Source: Phascolarctobacterium_A succinatutens_B
GTDB lineage: Bacteria; Bacillota; Negativicutes; Acidaminococcales; Acidaminococcaceae
Assembly (NCBI RefSeq): GCF_958453765.1
Contig: NZ_CAUDZA010000002.1
Coordinates: forward strand, 1-64,000
Reading direction: 5' to 3'
DNA: 64,000 nt
The notes beneath the pieces were generated by a model. That model did no database searches, had not been told where the DNA came from, and saw only the letters and a program-made list of their open reading frames with translations. This document shows, piece by piece, positions 9,747-18,490 of this stretch. Each line of letters opens with the position of its first letter. Within the stretch, counting starts at the first letter, position 1. The position numbers and the translations under genes are program-made.

Positions 9747-10619
9747 GTGGATTGGGACAAGCAGGAAAGCAGCTGTCCTTGGGTACGTCTTTTGTGTGCC
9801 GCTGCTTTAAGCCCGGCTGTTGCGCAGCAGGGCGAGCAGCAGCAGCTGGCGCTGGAACCGTTGGCATTGGCACCGCTGCCTGCCTACGCAGCCTGCGGCC
9901 GTACCTGCTTTACCGCAAGTGCGCTGCAGACGTACCTGCATTGTCAGCGTCAATATTACTACCAGCAGGTTTTGGCAGTGCCTGAGCTGGAGCAGACAGT
10001 TGCCGGCGAGCAGGCGCACGAGCTGCCGGCAAGTGTAACCGGCAGTATTGTACACAAAGCGCTGGAGCTGTATAATGGCTATAATGCGGAGGCTGTTTTT
10101 GCCATTGCGTTGGAGGAATTTGCTCCCGGCGCTGCGGCAACACAGGCCAAGAGTATGTTTGATGCTTATATTGTCAGCGATTTGTATAAAGCATTGCCCA
10201 AAAAGCAGAAGCGTGAATTAGAATTTGTACAGCCTCTGCAGCAGGAGCTGGCGGCTGAGGGCGTAATCGATTTGCTGGCCTTTGACGAAGATGATAATAT
10301 GATTATAGTGGACTATAAAACAGGTACGCCGCCGGAGCCTGACGAGGTGAAGCTGGGCTATGCTTATCAGCTGGCGCTGTATAAGGATGCTGCGGAAAAG
10401 CTGTACCCCGGCAAAAGAGTTGTGCGCGCCGAGCTGCACTTTCTGCAGAACATGAGCGTCTGGCAGCTGCCTTTGGATAAATCATATCTGCAGGAAGCAA
10501 TAGAGCTGTGCGAGGAAATCAGCGGTAAGGGCGAGGAGGACGATTTCGCCTGCATCTGTAACGAAAGCTGTGCTTACTGTCACTATGCATATCTGTGTCC
10601 GCAAAAGAATAAAGAATAG
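9747..10619 (+). pseudogene. addA: AddA C-terminal nuclease part, downstream of the amber codon
   Basis: 290 aa in the same frame as the helicase part. A GTG at 9747 could start it, but the nearby GAGG is too close to be a convincing ribosome-binding site. It is a RecB-family nuclease with GSIVHKALELY, LLAFDEDDN and IIVDYKTGT. It also has a cysteine set not expected in AddA of Bacillus: one Cys in YLHCQRQYYYQQV and CAYCHYAYLC (C-x2-C-x5-C) near the end, the same layout as the iron-sulfur staple of AddB and Cas4. It ends in TAG, so TAG does serve as a stop here. Without readthrough or re-initiation this domain may not be made. Confidence 0.85.
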
Positions 10620-10627
10620 GTGATATA

Positions 10628-10831
10628 ATGGAGATTTTTGCTAAATTGGAAAGCTGGGATTATCTGGCGGCGGCTATGCTGCTGTTTTCCGCGTGGCTGC
10701 TGCTAGGCGGTATCGGCCGTCTGCAGAAGAGCGACCCGGAGCGTGTGGATGCGAAAAAGCTGCGCATCCGTGCCTGCGGTGGTTTGGTTGCGGGCGCTTT
10801 GTATCTGGCCTGCCGCTATCTGCAGCTGTAA
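10628..10831 (+). CDS. Small two-span membrane protein, unknown
   Basis: 67 aa. Two hydrophobic stretches (LAAAMLLFSAWLLLGGI and GGLVAGALYLACRYL) flank a short charged loop rich in Lys and Arg (QKSDPERVDAKKLRIR). It starts 8 nt after the addA stop with AGGTGA before the ATG, so it is probably co-transcribed with addBA. I do not recognise a family. Confidence 0.65.
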   Translation: MEIFAKLESWDYLAAAMLLFSAWLLLGGIGRLQKSDPERVDAKKLRIRACGGLVAGALYLACRYLQL

Positions 10832-10914
10832 TATTGCCGGCAGTTAAACTTGCGCGCGGCTTTCATTAAGGTATATAATATGCTTATATCTTAAACTACT
10901 ACGAGGTGACTGTA

Positions 10915-12036
10915 ATGATAAACAAAACAAGATTGATTGATGAATTTATAGAGCTGGTAAGCGTTCCCTGCCCCAGCAAGGACGAAAAGCAGGAAGCTGA
11001 GCTGATTATGGCGAAGCTGCGCGAGCTTGGCCTGGAGCCGGAGATGGATAAGGCGCACGAAAAAACCGGCGGTACCTGCGGTAATGTGTGGGCCTATGTA
11101 AAGGGCACCGTGCCGAATGCTCCGAAGCTGCTGTTCGAAGCGCACATGGATTCCGTAGCACCGACAACAGGCACCAAGGTTGTCCGCAAGGACGGCGTGC
11201 TGTACAGCGACGGTACCACAACTCTGGGCGGTGACGACAAGGTTGGCGTTGCTGCCATGCTGGAGGCGGTACGCGCACTGAAGGAGGATGGAGTAGCTCA
11301 CGGCGACGTGCAGTTGTGCTTTACCGTCAGCGAGGAAATCGGCTGCCTGGGCGTAGTAAACATGGACCAAAGCTGGATTAAGGCTGATTACGGCTATTGC
11401 ATGGATATCGGCGGCGCACCGGGCGAAATTACCTACGCTGCACCGAAGCTGTACGATATTTATGTAACCGTCAAGGGCAAGGCTGCCCATGCAGGCATTG
11501 CTCCGGAAGAAGGCGTCAATGCGATTATGCTGGCGGCGGACGCTCTGTCCAAGCTGCCTGCTTATGGTCGTCTGGACAGCGAAACTACCTTTAACATCGG
11601 CATGTTCAACGCAGGTGTAGGCACCAACATTGTCTGCCCGGAGGCTAAATTTGTCATTGATATGCGCTCTCTGAACGTACCGCGTCTGGAAGCGTTGAAG
11701 GATTCTACCATCGCTTTGATTAAAGAAGCTGTTGAAGCCGGCGGCGGTCAGGTTGAATTCGACGTAGTGGAAGGCTGTCCTGCTGTGGAGCTGAACAAGG
11801 ACCACGAATGCATTAAGCTGGCAGCACGCGCTGCGGAAACCCTGGGCTTCCCGGTAGAGCTGAAAACAACCGGCGGCTGCAGCGACGGCAACTATCTTTG
11901 CGGCTACGGCCTGCCCTGCGGCCTTTTGGCAACCGGCATGAGCAATGTGCATACTACCGCGGAATATCTGAAGGAAGAGGATCTGTACAACACTGCGCGC
12001 TGGACCTACGAAATTATTAAAGAGGCAGCGAAGTAA
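10915..12036 (+). CDS. M20-family peptidase, PepT-like
   Basis: 373 aa from ATG 10915, which has ACGAGGTG 6 nt upstream; an in-frame GTG at 10906 lies inside that site. It is a zinc-dependent exopeptidase of the M20/M25 group. Metal and catalytic residues appear as LLFEAHMDSV, TLGGDDKVG, VSEEIGCLG and CMDIGG; the dimerisation domain begins around VKGKAAHAGIAPEEGVNAI. GGCSDGNYLCGYGLPCGLLA and SNVHTTAEYL supply the last ligand region. It is cytoplasmic (no signal) and probably a tripeptidase or aminoacyl-histidine dipeptidase; the exact substrate cannot be told. It has its own start region and precedes the riboflavin operon. Confidence 0.88.
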   Translation: MINKTRLIDEFIELVSVPCPSKDEKQEAELIMAKLRELGLEPEMDKAHEKTGGTCGNVWAYVKGTVPNAPKLLFEAHMDSVAPTTGTKVVRKDGVLYSDGTTTLGGDDKVGVAAMLEAVRALKEDGVAHGDVQLCFTVSEEIGCLGVVNMDQSWIKADYGYCMDIGGAPGEITYAAPKLYDIYVTVKGKAAHAGIAPEEGVNAIMLAADALSKLPAYGRLDSETTFNIGMFNAGVGTNIVCPEAKFVIDMRSLNVPRLEALKDSTIALIKEAVEAGGGQVEFDVVEGCPAVELNKDHECIKLAARAAETLGFPVELKTTGGCSDGNYLCGYGLPCGLLATGMSNVHTTAEYLKEEDLYNTARWTYEIIKEAAK

Positions 12037-12061
12037 ATCATAGTGTTCACGTATAGTTTTC

Positions 12062-12090
12062 TTGACTGGAAGAAAAATTGACGTTATAAT
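12062..12090 (+). promoter_or_regulatory. Sigma-A-type promoter of the riboflavin operon
   Basis: TTGACT at 12062-12067, a 17-nt spacer, and TATAAT at 12085-12090. It lies about 20 nt before the FMN riboswitch. Confidence 0.85.
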
Positions 12091-12110
12091 AAAAGCAACT
12101 TCATAACGTA

Positions 12111-12273
12111 ACCTTTGGGGCAGGGTGCAATTCCCGATCGGCGGTAAAGTCCGCTAGCGCAGCAGCGCACGAACCGGTGTGATTCCGGTACCGACAGTAT
12201 AGTCTGGATGAGAAAAGGTGGCAAAACTGTATTTTACCGCATAAGGGCTCCTTAGGTCTTTATGCGGTTTTTT
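12111..12273 (+). promoter_or_regulatory. FMN riboswitch (RFN element) with terminator
   Basis: The conserved RFN core is present: GGGGCAGGGTG, ATTCCCGATCGGCGGTAAAG, GTGATTCCGGT, ACCGACAGTATAGTCTGGATG, with aptamer limits about 12111-12218. An intrinsic terminator follows: ACCGCATAA (12236-12244) pairs with TTATGCGGT (12260-12268) before a T run. FMN binding should end transcription ahead of ribD. Confidence 0.96.
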
Positions 12274-12294
12274 ATATTACTGGAAGGTGATATT

Positions 12295-13428
12295 TTGGCA
12301 AGAATGACAGATGAAGCATATATGCAGCGGGCTTTGGAGCTGGCGCTGCAGGCAGAGGGCAACACCAGTCCCAATCCGATGGTTGGCTGTGTGATTGTTG
12401 ACGATGACGGCAATATTGTGGGTGAGGGCTATCATCATAAGGCCGGCGAACCGCATGCCGAGGTCAATGCCTTGGCGGAGGCTAAGCAGATGGCTCAGGG
12501 GGCAACGGCCTATGTAACGCTGGAGCCCTGCGCACATTACGGACGTACCGGTCCATGCTGCGTAGCCTTGGCACGTGCGGGCATCAGCAAGGTTGTGGTG
12601 GCCTGCCTTGATCCTAACCCCAAGGTTGCGGGACAGGGCCTGGAATATTTGCGCTTGCAGGGTATCGAGGTTGTTACCGGCGTATGCGAAAAAGAGGCGC
12701 AGCGCTTGAACGAGCGCTTCTTTACCTGGATTACCAAAAAGCGTCCGTTTATTACTTTAAAATACGCTATGACTCTGGATGGCAAGATTGCCACGGCAAC
12801 CGGCGACAGCAAGTGGATTACCGGTGAGGAGGCACGTACCTTTGCGCATCGCCTGCGTAAGCAGCATGACGCTGTGCTTGTCGGCATCGGCACGGTGCTG
12901 GAGGACGACCCGGAGCTGACAACCCGTCTGGTGCGCGGCAAGAATCCGGTGCGCGTAGTGCTTGACAGCAGCCTGAGAATTTCTTTGATGGCAGCGGTTT
13001 TGAATCCGCTGGCGGATACAATTATCTTTACCGGTCTTGATGCCGATATCGTTAAGGCGGAAGCGCTGGCTGCTCTGCCTAACGTAGAGGTGGTACGTCT
13101 GCCGTTGGCTGACGGCGTGCTGCCTGTGGCACAGGTTGTACAGGCCTTGACTGAGCGCGGTATTACCAGCCTGCTGGTAGAAGGAGGCAGTGCGATTCAC
13201 GGTGCCTTCTTTGATGCAGGCCTTGCTGACAGAGTGTGCGCCTTTGTAGCGCCCAAGCTGATTGGCGGCGCTGCAGCTCTGCCCCCGGTGGGCGGTGCAG
13301 GCAGCAGTCTGGTAGAAACGTGCTGGCAGCTTACAGAGGTCGAAATCGAAAAATTGGGCAGTGATGTGCTGATAACAGGTCTGGTGCCGGAGCTGGACAA
13401 GCAGGAGCTGCCGAAGGAGGCTGAATAA
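12295..13428 (+). CDS. ribD: Bifunctional pyrimidine deaminase/reductase RibD
   Basis: About 378 aa. RibD carries out steps two and three of riboflavin synthesis: deamination of the pyrimidine, then ribosyl reduction. The deaminase domain has the zinc motif HAEVNAL and PCAHYGRTGPC (near residues 50-90); the reductase domain starts at TLKYAMTLDGKIAT and has DAVLVGIGTVLEDDP and LLVEGGS. I choose TTG 12295 because GGAAGGTG lies 5 nt upstream; an ATG at 12304 is too far from it, and an in-frame ATG at 12262 falls inside the riboswitch terminator. The stop overlaps ribE by 1 nt. Confidence 0.95.
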   Translation: MARMTDEAYMQRALELALQAEGNTSPNPMVGCVIVDDDGNIVGEGYHHKAGEPHAEVNALAEAKQMAQGATAYVTLEPCAHYGRTGPCCVALARAGISKVVVACLDPNPKVAGQGLEYLRLQGIEVVTGVCEKEAQRLNERFFTWITKKRPFITLKYAMTLDGKIATATGDSKWITGEEARTFAHRLRKQHDAVLVGIGTVLEDDPELTTRLVRGKNPVRVVLDSSLRISLMAAVLNPLADTIIFTGLDADIVKAEALAALPNVEVVRLPLADGVLPVAQVVQALTERGITSLLVEGGSAIHGAFFDAGLADRVCAFVAPKLIGGAAALPPVGGAGSSLVETCWQLTEVEIEKLGSDVLITGLVPELDKQELPKEAE

Positions 13429-14078
13429 TGTTTACAGGATTGGTAGCCGAGCTGGGCACGGTGCAGAAGCTGGCGCAGCAGGGTGAATCATATCACCTGA
13501 CAGTTGCTGCGGTGAAGGTACTGCAGAATTTGAAAATCGGTGACAGCGTTGCCGTTAACGGCGCCTGCCTGACGGTAGTAAGCATGGATGACACCGCCTT
13601 TACCGCCGACGTGATGCCGGAAACCGTGCGCCTGACCAATATCGGCAGCCTGCATGCCGGCGACAGAGTGAATCTGGAGCGCACGCTGCGCCTGTGCGAC
13701 GGTCTTGACGGTCACATCGTCAGCGGACATGTGGAAGGACTGGGCGTAATTGCAAGTCGCAAACCTGAGGGCATTGCGATGGTGGTGACAATCAACACCC
13801 AGCCGGAGCTTTTGAAATATATCATCAAAAAGGGCAGCATTGCGATTGATGGTATCAGCCTGACGGTGAAGCAGGTTACGGAAAGCAGCTTTTCCGTATC
13901 GCTGATTCCGCATACCGCCAAGGGAACGACGCTTGGCTTTAAGGATGTGGGCGACAGCGTAAATCTGGAAACGGATATTATCGGCAAATATGTAGAGCAA
14001 ATGTTAAAATTTAACCCCAAGCAGACTCAGGAGCCTGCTTTAAATAAAAATATGCTGCTGGAGAATGGGTTTATCTGA
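13428..14078 (+). CDS. ribE: Riboflavin synthase alpha subunit
   Basis: 216 aa, normal length. It dismutates two lumazines into riboflavin. It shows the two-fold lumazine-binding repeat: first MFTGLVAELGTV with GDSVAVNGACLTV, then DGLDGHIVSGHVEGLG, IKKGSIAIDGISLTV and the closing GDSVNLETDIIGKYVEQML. AAGGAGG precedes the ATG inside the ribD tail, and the genes overlap by 1 nt, so they are coupled. Confidence 0.96.
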   Translation: MFTGLVAELGTVQKLAQQGESYHLTVAAVKVLQNLKIGDSVAVNGACLTVVSMDDTAFTADVMPETVRLTNIGSLHAGDRVNLERTLRLCDGLDGHIVSGHVEGLGVIASRKPEGIAMVVTINTQPELLKYIIKKGSIAIDGISLTVKQVTESSFSVSLIPHTAKGTTLGFKDVGDSVNLETDIIGKYVEQMLKFNPKQTQEPALNKNMLLENGFI

Positions 14079-14099
14079 GCAGCGATAAAGAGGTAGAAA

Positions 14100-15326
14100 A
14101 TGGAAAAGTTTAAGTATAATACAATTGATGAAGCCATCGCTGCGATTAAAGCAGGTCAGATGGTACTGGTAACCGATGACGAGGACCGCGAAAACGAAGG
14201 CGACCTGATTATGGCAGCCGAGCTGTGCACTCCCGAGGCTATTAACTTTATGGCTAAGGAAGCACGCGGACTTATTTGCATGCCGGCAGACAGCGAGGTT
14301 ATGGATAAGCTGCAGTTCGGTGCTATGGTAACGCACAACACCGACAATCACGAAACAGCCTTCTCTGTTTCTATTGACCATGTTGACACTACCACCGGTA
14401 TTTCTGCTTACGAGCGCGCATATACCATGAAAAAATGCGCTGAGCCCGGTGCACAGCCGAGCGACTTCCGCCGTCCCGGTCACGTTTTCCCGCTGCGTGC
14501 ACGCAAGGGCGGTGTACTGGTGCGTACCGGTCACACCGAAACCACTGTTGATTTGTGCAAGCTGGCAGGCCTGCAGCCCGTAGGCATCTGCTGCGAGATT
14601 ATGAACGATGACGGCCATATGGCACGCACTCCGGATTTAATCGAGTTCGCCAAAAAGCATAAGCTCGTTTTCATCACCGTTGCCGAGCTTGTTGCCTATC
14701 GCAAGGCACACGAAAAAATGGTGCATCGTGCCGCTGAGGCTGCGTTGCCGACTAAATACGGCAATTTCCGCATCATTGCATATGAAAATGATTTGGACAA
14801 CCTTTGTCATGTTGCTATTGTCAAGGGCGATGTTGCCGGTAAAAAGGACGTGCTCGTGCGCGTACACAGCGAGTGCCTGACCGGTGATGCCTTCGGCAGC
14901 CTGCGCTGCGACTGCGGCGACCAGCTGGCAACTGCGCTGAGGATGATTGAAAAGGAAGGCTGCGGCGCTGTTGTTTATATGCGTCAGGAGGGACGTGGCA
15001 TCGGTCTGGCTAACAAAATCCGTGCTTACGCACTGCAGGATCAGGGCTTGGATACTGTAGAGGCTAACGTGCGCCTGGGCTTTGCTCCCGACCTGCGTGA
15101 TTACGGCATGGGTGCACAAATTCTGGCTGACCTCGGACTTACCAGCATCCGCCTGATTACCAATAACCCCGCAAAACGCATCGGCCTCTCCGGTTATGGC
15201 ATCACCATCACCGACCGCGTGCCCATCATCATGGAGCCTAACGAATACAACGAACACTATCTCGACGTTAAAGAAGAGAAAATGGGCCACAAGCTCCACG
15301 AAGGCTGTGGCTGCGGCAAGCACTAA
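14100..15326 (+). CDS. ribBA: Bifunctional DHBP synthase / GTP cyclohydrolase II
   Basis: 408 aa, the length of fused RibBA. The first half (about 1-200) is 3,4-dihydroxy-2-butanone-4-phosphate synthase with DDEDRENEGDL, and with HVFPLRARKGGVLVRTGHTE further on. The second half is GTP cyclohydrolase II with zinc ligands in CLTGDAFGSLRCDCG and the motif RQEGRGIGLANKIRAY. Together they supply both precursors of riboflavin. The C-terminus is Cys/His-rich (GCGCGKH). ribH follows after a 483-nt palindrome-rich gap. Confidence 0.97.
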   Translation: MEKFKYNTIDEAIAAIKAGQMVLVTDDEDRENEGDLIMAAELCTPEAINFMAKEARGLICMPADSEVMDKLQFGAMVTHNTDNHETAFSVSIDHVDTTTGISAYERAYTMKKCAEPGAQPSDFRRPGHVFPLRARKGGVLVRTGHTETTVDLCKLAGLQPVGICCEIMNDDGHMARTPDLIEFAKKHKLVFITVAELVAYRKAHEKMVHRAAEAALPTKYGNFRIIAYENDLDNLCHVAIVKGDVAGKKDVLVRVHSECLTGDAFGSLRCDCGDQLATALRMIEKEGCGAVVYMRQEGRGIGLANKIRAYALQDQGLDTVEANVRLGFAPDLRDYGMGAQILADLGLTSIRLITNNPAKRIGLSGYGITITDRVPIIMEPNEYNEHYLDVKEEKMGHKLHEGCGCGKH

Positions 15327-15809
15327 GAAATATATGGGAGTGTAAGCGTTGTAATTAACATATCATTACGCACAGGAAAAATATGCTAAAATTTTTATTC
15401 GCTTCACGATATATTAATTACGCACTTATAACCTGCTTATAAACAATAAGCACGCCACCCTAGGCGCTGCGCAATCCGAAACGTAAGCTTCGGCTGAACA
15501 ATAAGCACGTCATACTCGGCGCTGCGCAGACCGGAACGGACGACGGGCCCGCAAGCACATCGATGTTCTGCGAACATCGCAAGCAACGGACAGGCACAGG
15601 AATTTTTCGCTGGAGTGTTGACGTAACTAATAGGAAGCACGTCACACAAAAATCAGCGACGTGAAAAATTCTGCGAATCTAGTCGCCGGAATCCGGCGGA
15701 GCAGCCGTAAAGGGCGTTTTTTGGATACTTTTTGCCGCCCTGGGCAAAAAGTATCATAACAGCAAGCATAATAAAAAATAGAAGAACAAACCATTAGGAG
15801 GAACAAACC
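15327..15809 (+). repeat. Palindrome-rich spacer between ribBA and ribH
   Basis: No gene is seen. It holds two imperfect 42-nt direct repeats (15442-15483 and 15497-15538, both beginning AACAATAAGCACG), a hairpin CGATGTTC-TGC-GAACATCG (15561-15579), a longer imperfect palindrome (15600-15671, arms GAATTTTTCGCTG and its interrupted complement, with inner arms GTGTTGACGT/ACGTCACAC) and a 13-bp perfect stem GATACTTTTTGCC/GGCAAAAAGTATC with a 6-nt loop (15724-15755). This looks like stacked dispersed repeats. I see no strong promoter for ribH. Confidence 0.7.
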
Positions 15810-16271
15810 ATGAAAACCTTAGAAGGAAAACTCACCGCCAAAAACATGAAAATCGCTATCGTCGTAGCCCGCTTCAACGAATTCATCACCAGCAAACTCC
15901 TCAGCGGCTGCATCGACTGCCTGATCCGCCACGAAGCAGCTGACGAAGACCTCACCGTAGCCTGGGTACCGGGCGCCTTCGAAATCCCCATGGCAGCAAA
16001 AAAACTCGCAGAAAGCGGCAAATACGACGCAGTAATCTGCTTAGGTGCAGTAATCCGCGGCGCAACCCCGCACTTTGACTATGTATGCGCCGAAGCCTCC
16101 AAAGGCATCGCTCAGGTAAGCATGCAAACCGGCGTACCAGTAGCCTTCGGCGTACTCACCACCGAAAACATTCAGCAGGCTGTAGAACGTGCTGGCACCA
16201 AGGCCGGCAACAAGGGCGTAGACTGCGCAATGACCGCAATGGAAATGGTAAATCTCTTCAAAGAAATGTAA
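15810..16271 (+). CDS. ribH: 6,7-dimethyl-8-ribityllumazine synthase
   Basis: 153 aa, normal length. It condenses the RibD/pyrimidine product with DHBP from RibBA to give lumazine, the substrate of RibE. Motifs are IVVARFNEFIT, VPGAFEIPMAAKKLAE, CLGAVIRGATPHFDYV and FGVLTTENIQQA. TTAGGAGG precedes the ATG. The codon choice (many C- and A-ending codons, CTC Leu, CGC Arg) looks unlike ribD and ribE, though it resembles the tail of ribBA. Confidence 0.96.
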   Translation: MKTLEGKLTAKNMKIAIVVARFNEFITSKLLSGCIDCLIRHEAADEDLTVAWVPGAFEIPMAAKKLAESGKYDAVICLGAVIRGATPHFDYVCAEASKGIAQVSMQTGVPVAFGVLTTENIQQAVERAGTKAGNKGVDCAMTAMEMVNLFKEM

Positions 16272-16363
16272 CATTTTCACCGCTTGCCTTTTTGACTATT
16301 ATGATTTATAATTGACAATGTGGAAGAGCTGATAACAGGCTGTTCCCGGTGCATGAAATTTGC

Positions 16364-16397
16364 AAGCCCGCTAGCAGTAGTTTAGTGGGCTTGTTTT
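16364..16397 (+). terminator. Rho-independent terminator after ribH
   Basis: AAGCCCGCTA (16364-16373) pairs with TAGTGGGCTT (16383-16392) with one wobble, followed by GTTTTATT. Confidence 0.8.
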
Positions 16398-16447
16398 ATT
16401 AAGCAATTAAAATTTTTGCCGTAAGGCAGGATTGTGAGGCAGATATT

Positions 16448-17347
16448 ATGGAAGATGTTTTGACAAAGGCTACGGCCGACGGTGTACGTATTTATGCATT
16501 ATGCACCACTAATCTGGTACAGGAAGCAGCTAAAAAGCACGGCTGCTCCCATCTGGCAAGCGCTGCTTTGGGACGTGCGATGAACGGCGCGCTGCTGCTG
16601 GCCGCAACAATGAAGGATAACGAGCGCATCAGCCTGCGTCTGAAGGGCGACGGCCCTTTGGGCGAGGTAGTAGCAGATGCCGAAGGCAGCACAGTGCGCG
16701 GTTATGTAGAAAACCCCGATGCATTTTTGCCCCTGAAAAATGGCAAGCTGGATGTCGGCGGCGGCATCGGCGCGGGCAATATTATCGTAACGCGTTATCT
16801 GCAGAATGCAGAGCCCTTCACAGGCTACTGCGAGCTGCAGGACGGCGAAATCGCTAGCGACCTGACCAAATACCTCTATGTATCCGAACAGACACCGACA
16901 AGCGTTGCTCTGGGCGTACTGGTTGACAAGGACGGCAACGTAACCGCATCCGGCGGCTTCTTTATTCAGGCTATGCCGGGCTGCGCCGACGAGGTTCTGG
17001 AAAAGCTGGAAAACAACGTTAACCTGACTCCGTATGTAACCCAGCTGCTGGAAATCGGTTATACTCCGCAAAAGATGATAGAAATTCTCGGCCGCGGTCT
17101 GGACGTTGATATTAAAGAAACCATTCCCCTGAGTTTCAAATGCCGCTGCAGCCGTGAGCGCATTCTGGCGGCTCTGGGCAGCCTTGATGTAAAATCTCTG
17201 GAGGAGCTGGCGCAGGACAAAACTACGGAAGCACACTGCGAATTCTGCAACAGCACCTATGAATATACTCAGGATGAAATCAAGCACCTGCTGGAAGAAA
17301 AGGAAAAGCAGGCACAGTTGGAGGCTGCTAAACAGAATATCAAATAA
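16448..17347 (+). CDS. hslO: Redox-regulated chaperone Hsp33
   Basis: 299 aa, full length. Hsp33 is a cytoplasmic holdase activated when its zinc-binding cysteines are oxidised. The N-terminal domain contains LGRAMNGALLLAATMK and GDGPLGEVVADAEG; the C-terminal redox switch has FKCRCSRER (C-x-C) and HCEFCNSTY (C-x2-C). The C-terminal tail is Lys/Glu-rich. It stands between a terminator and the recA promoter and may be monocistronic. Confidence 0.96.
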   Translation: MEDVLTKATADGVRIYALCTTNLVQEAAKKHGCSHLASAALGRAMNGALLLAATMKDNERISLRLKGDGPLGEVVADAEGSTVRGYVENPDAFLPLKNGKLDVGGGIGAGNIIVTRYLQNAEPFTGYCELQDGEIASDLTKYLYVSEQTPTSVALGVLVDKDGNVTASGGFFIQAMPGCADEVLEKLENNVNLTPYVTQLLEIGYTPQKMIEILGRGLDVDIKETIPLSFKCRCSRERILAALGSLDVKSLEELAQDKTTEAHCEFCNSTYEYTQDEIKHLLEEKEKQAQLEAAKQNIK

Positions 17348-17358
17348 CAAAACTTTTC

Positions 17359-17387
17359 TTGACAAAAGAAACTTTTGTTTGTATAAT
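17359..17387 (+). promoter_or_regulatory. recA promoter with a palindrome between -35 and -10
   Basis: TTGACA at 17359-17364, a 17-nt spacer and TATAAT at 17382-17387. Inside it lies a perfect palindrome ACAAAAG-AAA-CTTTTGT at 17362-17378. Its place on the promoter suggests an operator, possibly the SOS (LexA-type) box of this group; it is not the Bacillus GAAC-N4-GTTC sequence. Confidence 0.75.
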
Positions 17388-17437
17388 AAAGGCAGTGAAT
17401 CGATTAAATTTAAATTTATATATTAGGAGGCAGGCAG

Positions 17438-18490
17438 ATGGACGCAGATAAAAAGAAAGCCTTAGACATGGCGATGCACCAGATTGAAAAGGATTTTGGC
17501 AAGGGCAGCATTATGATGCTGGGCGAAGCAAGTGCCAAAATGAATATAGAGGTTATCCCTACAGGCGCTTTATCCCTGGATATTGCTCTTGGTGTCGGCG
17601 GTATTCCGCGCGGACGTGTTATTGAGATTTACGGTCCCGAATCTTCCGGTAAAACTACCGTTGCTTTGCATATGATTGCTGAAGCTCAGAAGATGGGCGG
17701 CTATGCGGCATTTATCGATGCGGAGCATGCACTGGATCCGGAATATGCCCGTCATCTGGGTGTAGATATTGACGATCTGCTGATTTCTCAGCCGGATAAC
17801 GGCGAACAGGCTTTGGAAATTGCTGACGCACTGGTACGCAGCGGCGCTATTGATATTATCGTTATCGACTCCGTTGCAGCTTTGGTTCCGCGTGCCGAAA
17901 TCGAAGGCGAAATGGGTGATTCCCACGTAGGCCTGCAGGCACGTCTGATGAGCCAGGCTCTGCGTAAGCTGACAGGTCTGATTTCCAAATCCAAATGTGC
18001 TACTATTTTCATCAACCAGATCCGTGAAAAGGTTGGCGTTATGTTCGGTAATCCGGAAACCACTACCGGTGGCCGCGCACTGAAATTCTACTCTACCGTC
18101 CGTATGGATGTACGTCGTATCGACACGCTGAAAAACGGCAACGATGTTATCGGCAGCCGTACCCGCGTTAAGGTTGTCAAGAACAAGGTAGCACCTCCGT
18201 TCAGACAGGCTGAGTTCGATATTATGTATGGCAAAGGCATTTCTCATGAGGGCTGCCTTGTTGATCTGGGCGCAGACCTTGATATTATCAACAAGAGCGG
18301 TGCCTGGTATTCCTACGGTGATATCCGTTTAGGTCAGGGTAAAGAAAAGGTTAAAGACTTTTTGCGTGAAAATCCGGAAATTGCCCAAGAAATCGAAGCT
18401 AAAATCCGCGCAGTGACGATTGCCAAGAGCGATAATAAGGAAGCAGCTGAGGAGCCGTTGCAGGATGTGGAGTCGATCTTTAAGGAATAA
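17438..18490 (+). CDS. recA: Recombinase RecA
   Basis: 350 aa, normal length. RecA forms the strand-exchange filament and triggers the SOS response. It has Walker A GPESSGKTT (K72), a Walker B region DIIVIDSVAALVPRAEIEGE, loop L1 MGDSHVGLQARLMSQALRKL, and loop L2 followed by GNPETTTGGRALKFYS. The C-terminal tail is acidic (EAAEEPLQDVESIFKE). TTAGGAGG precedes the ATG. recX overlaps its end. Confidence 0.98.
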   Translation: MDADKKKALDMAMHQIEKDFGKGSIMMLGEASAKMNIEVIPTGALSLDIALGVGGIPRGRVIEIYGPESSGKTTVALHMIAEAQKMGGYAAFIDAEHALDPEYARHLGVDIDDLLISQPDNGEQALEIADALVRSGAIDIIVIDSVAALVPRAEIEGEMGDSHVGLQARLMSQALRKLTGLISKSKCATIFINQIREKVGVMFGNPETTTGGRALKFYSTVRMDVRRIDTLKNGNDVIGSRTRVKVVKNKVAPPFRQAEFDIMYGKGISHEGCLVDLGADLDIINKSGAWYSYGDIRLGQGKEKVKDFLRENPEIAQEIEAKIRAVTIAKSDNKEAAEEPLQDVESIFKE

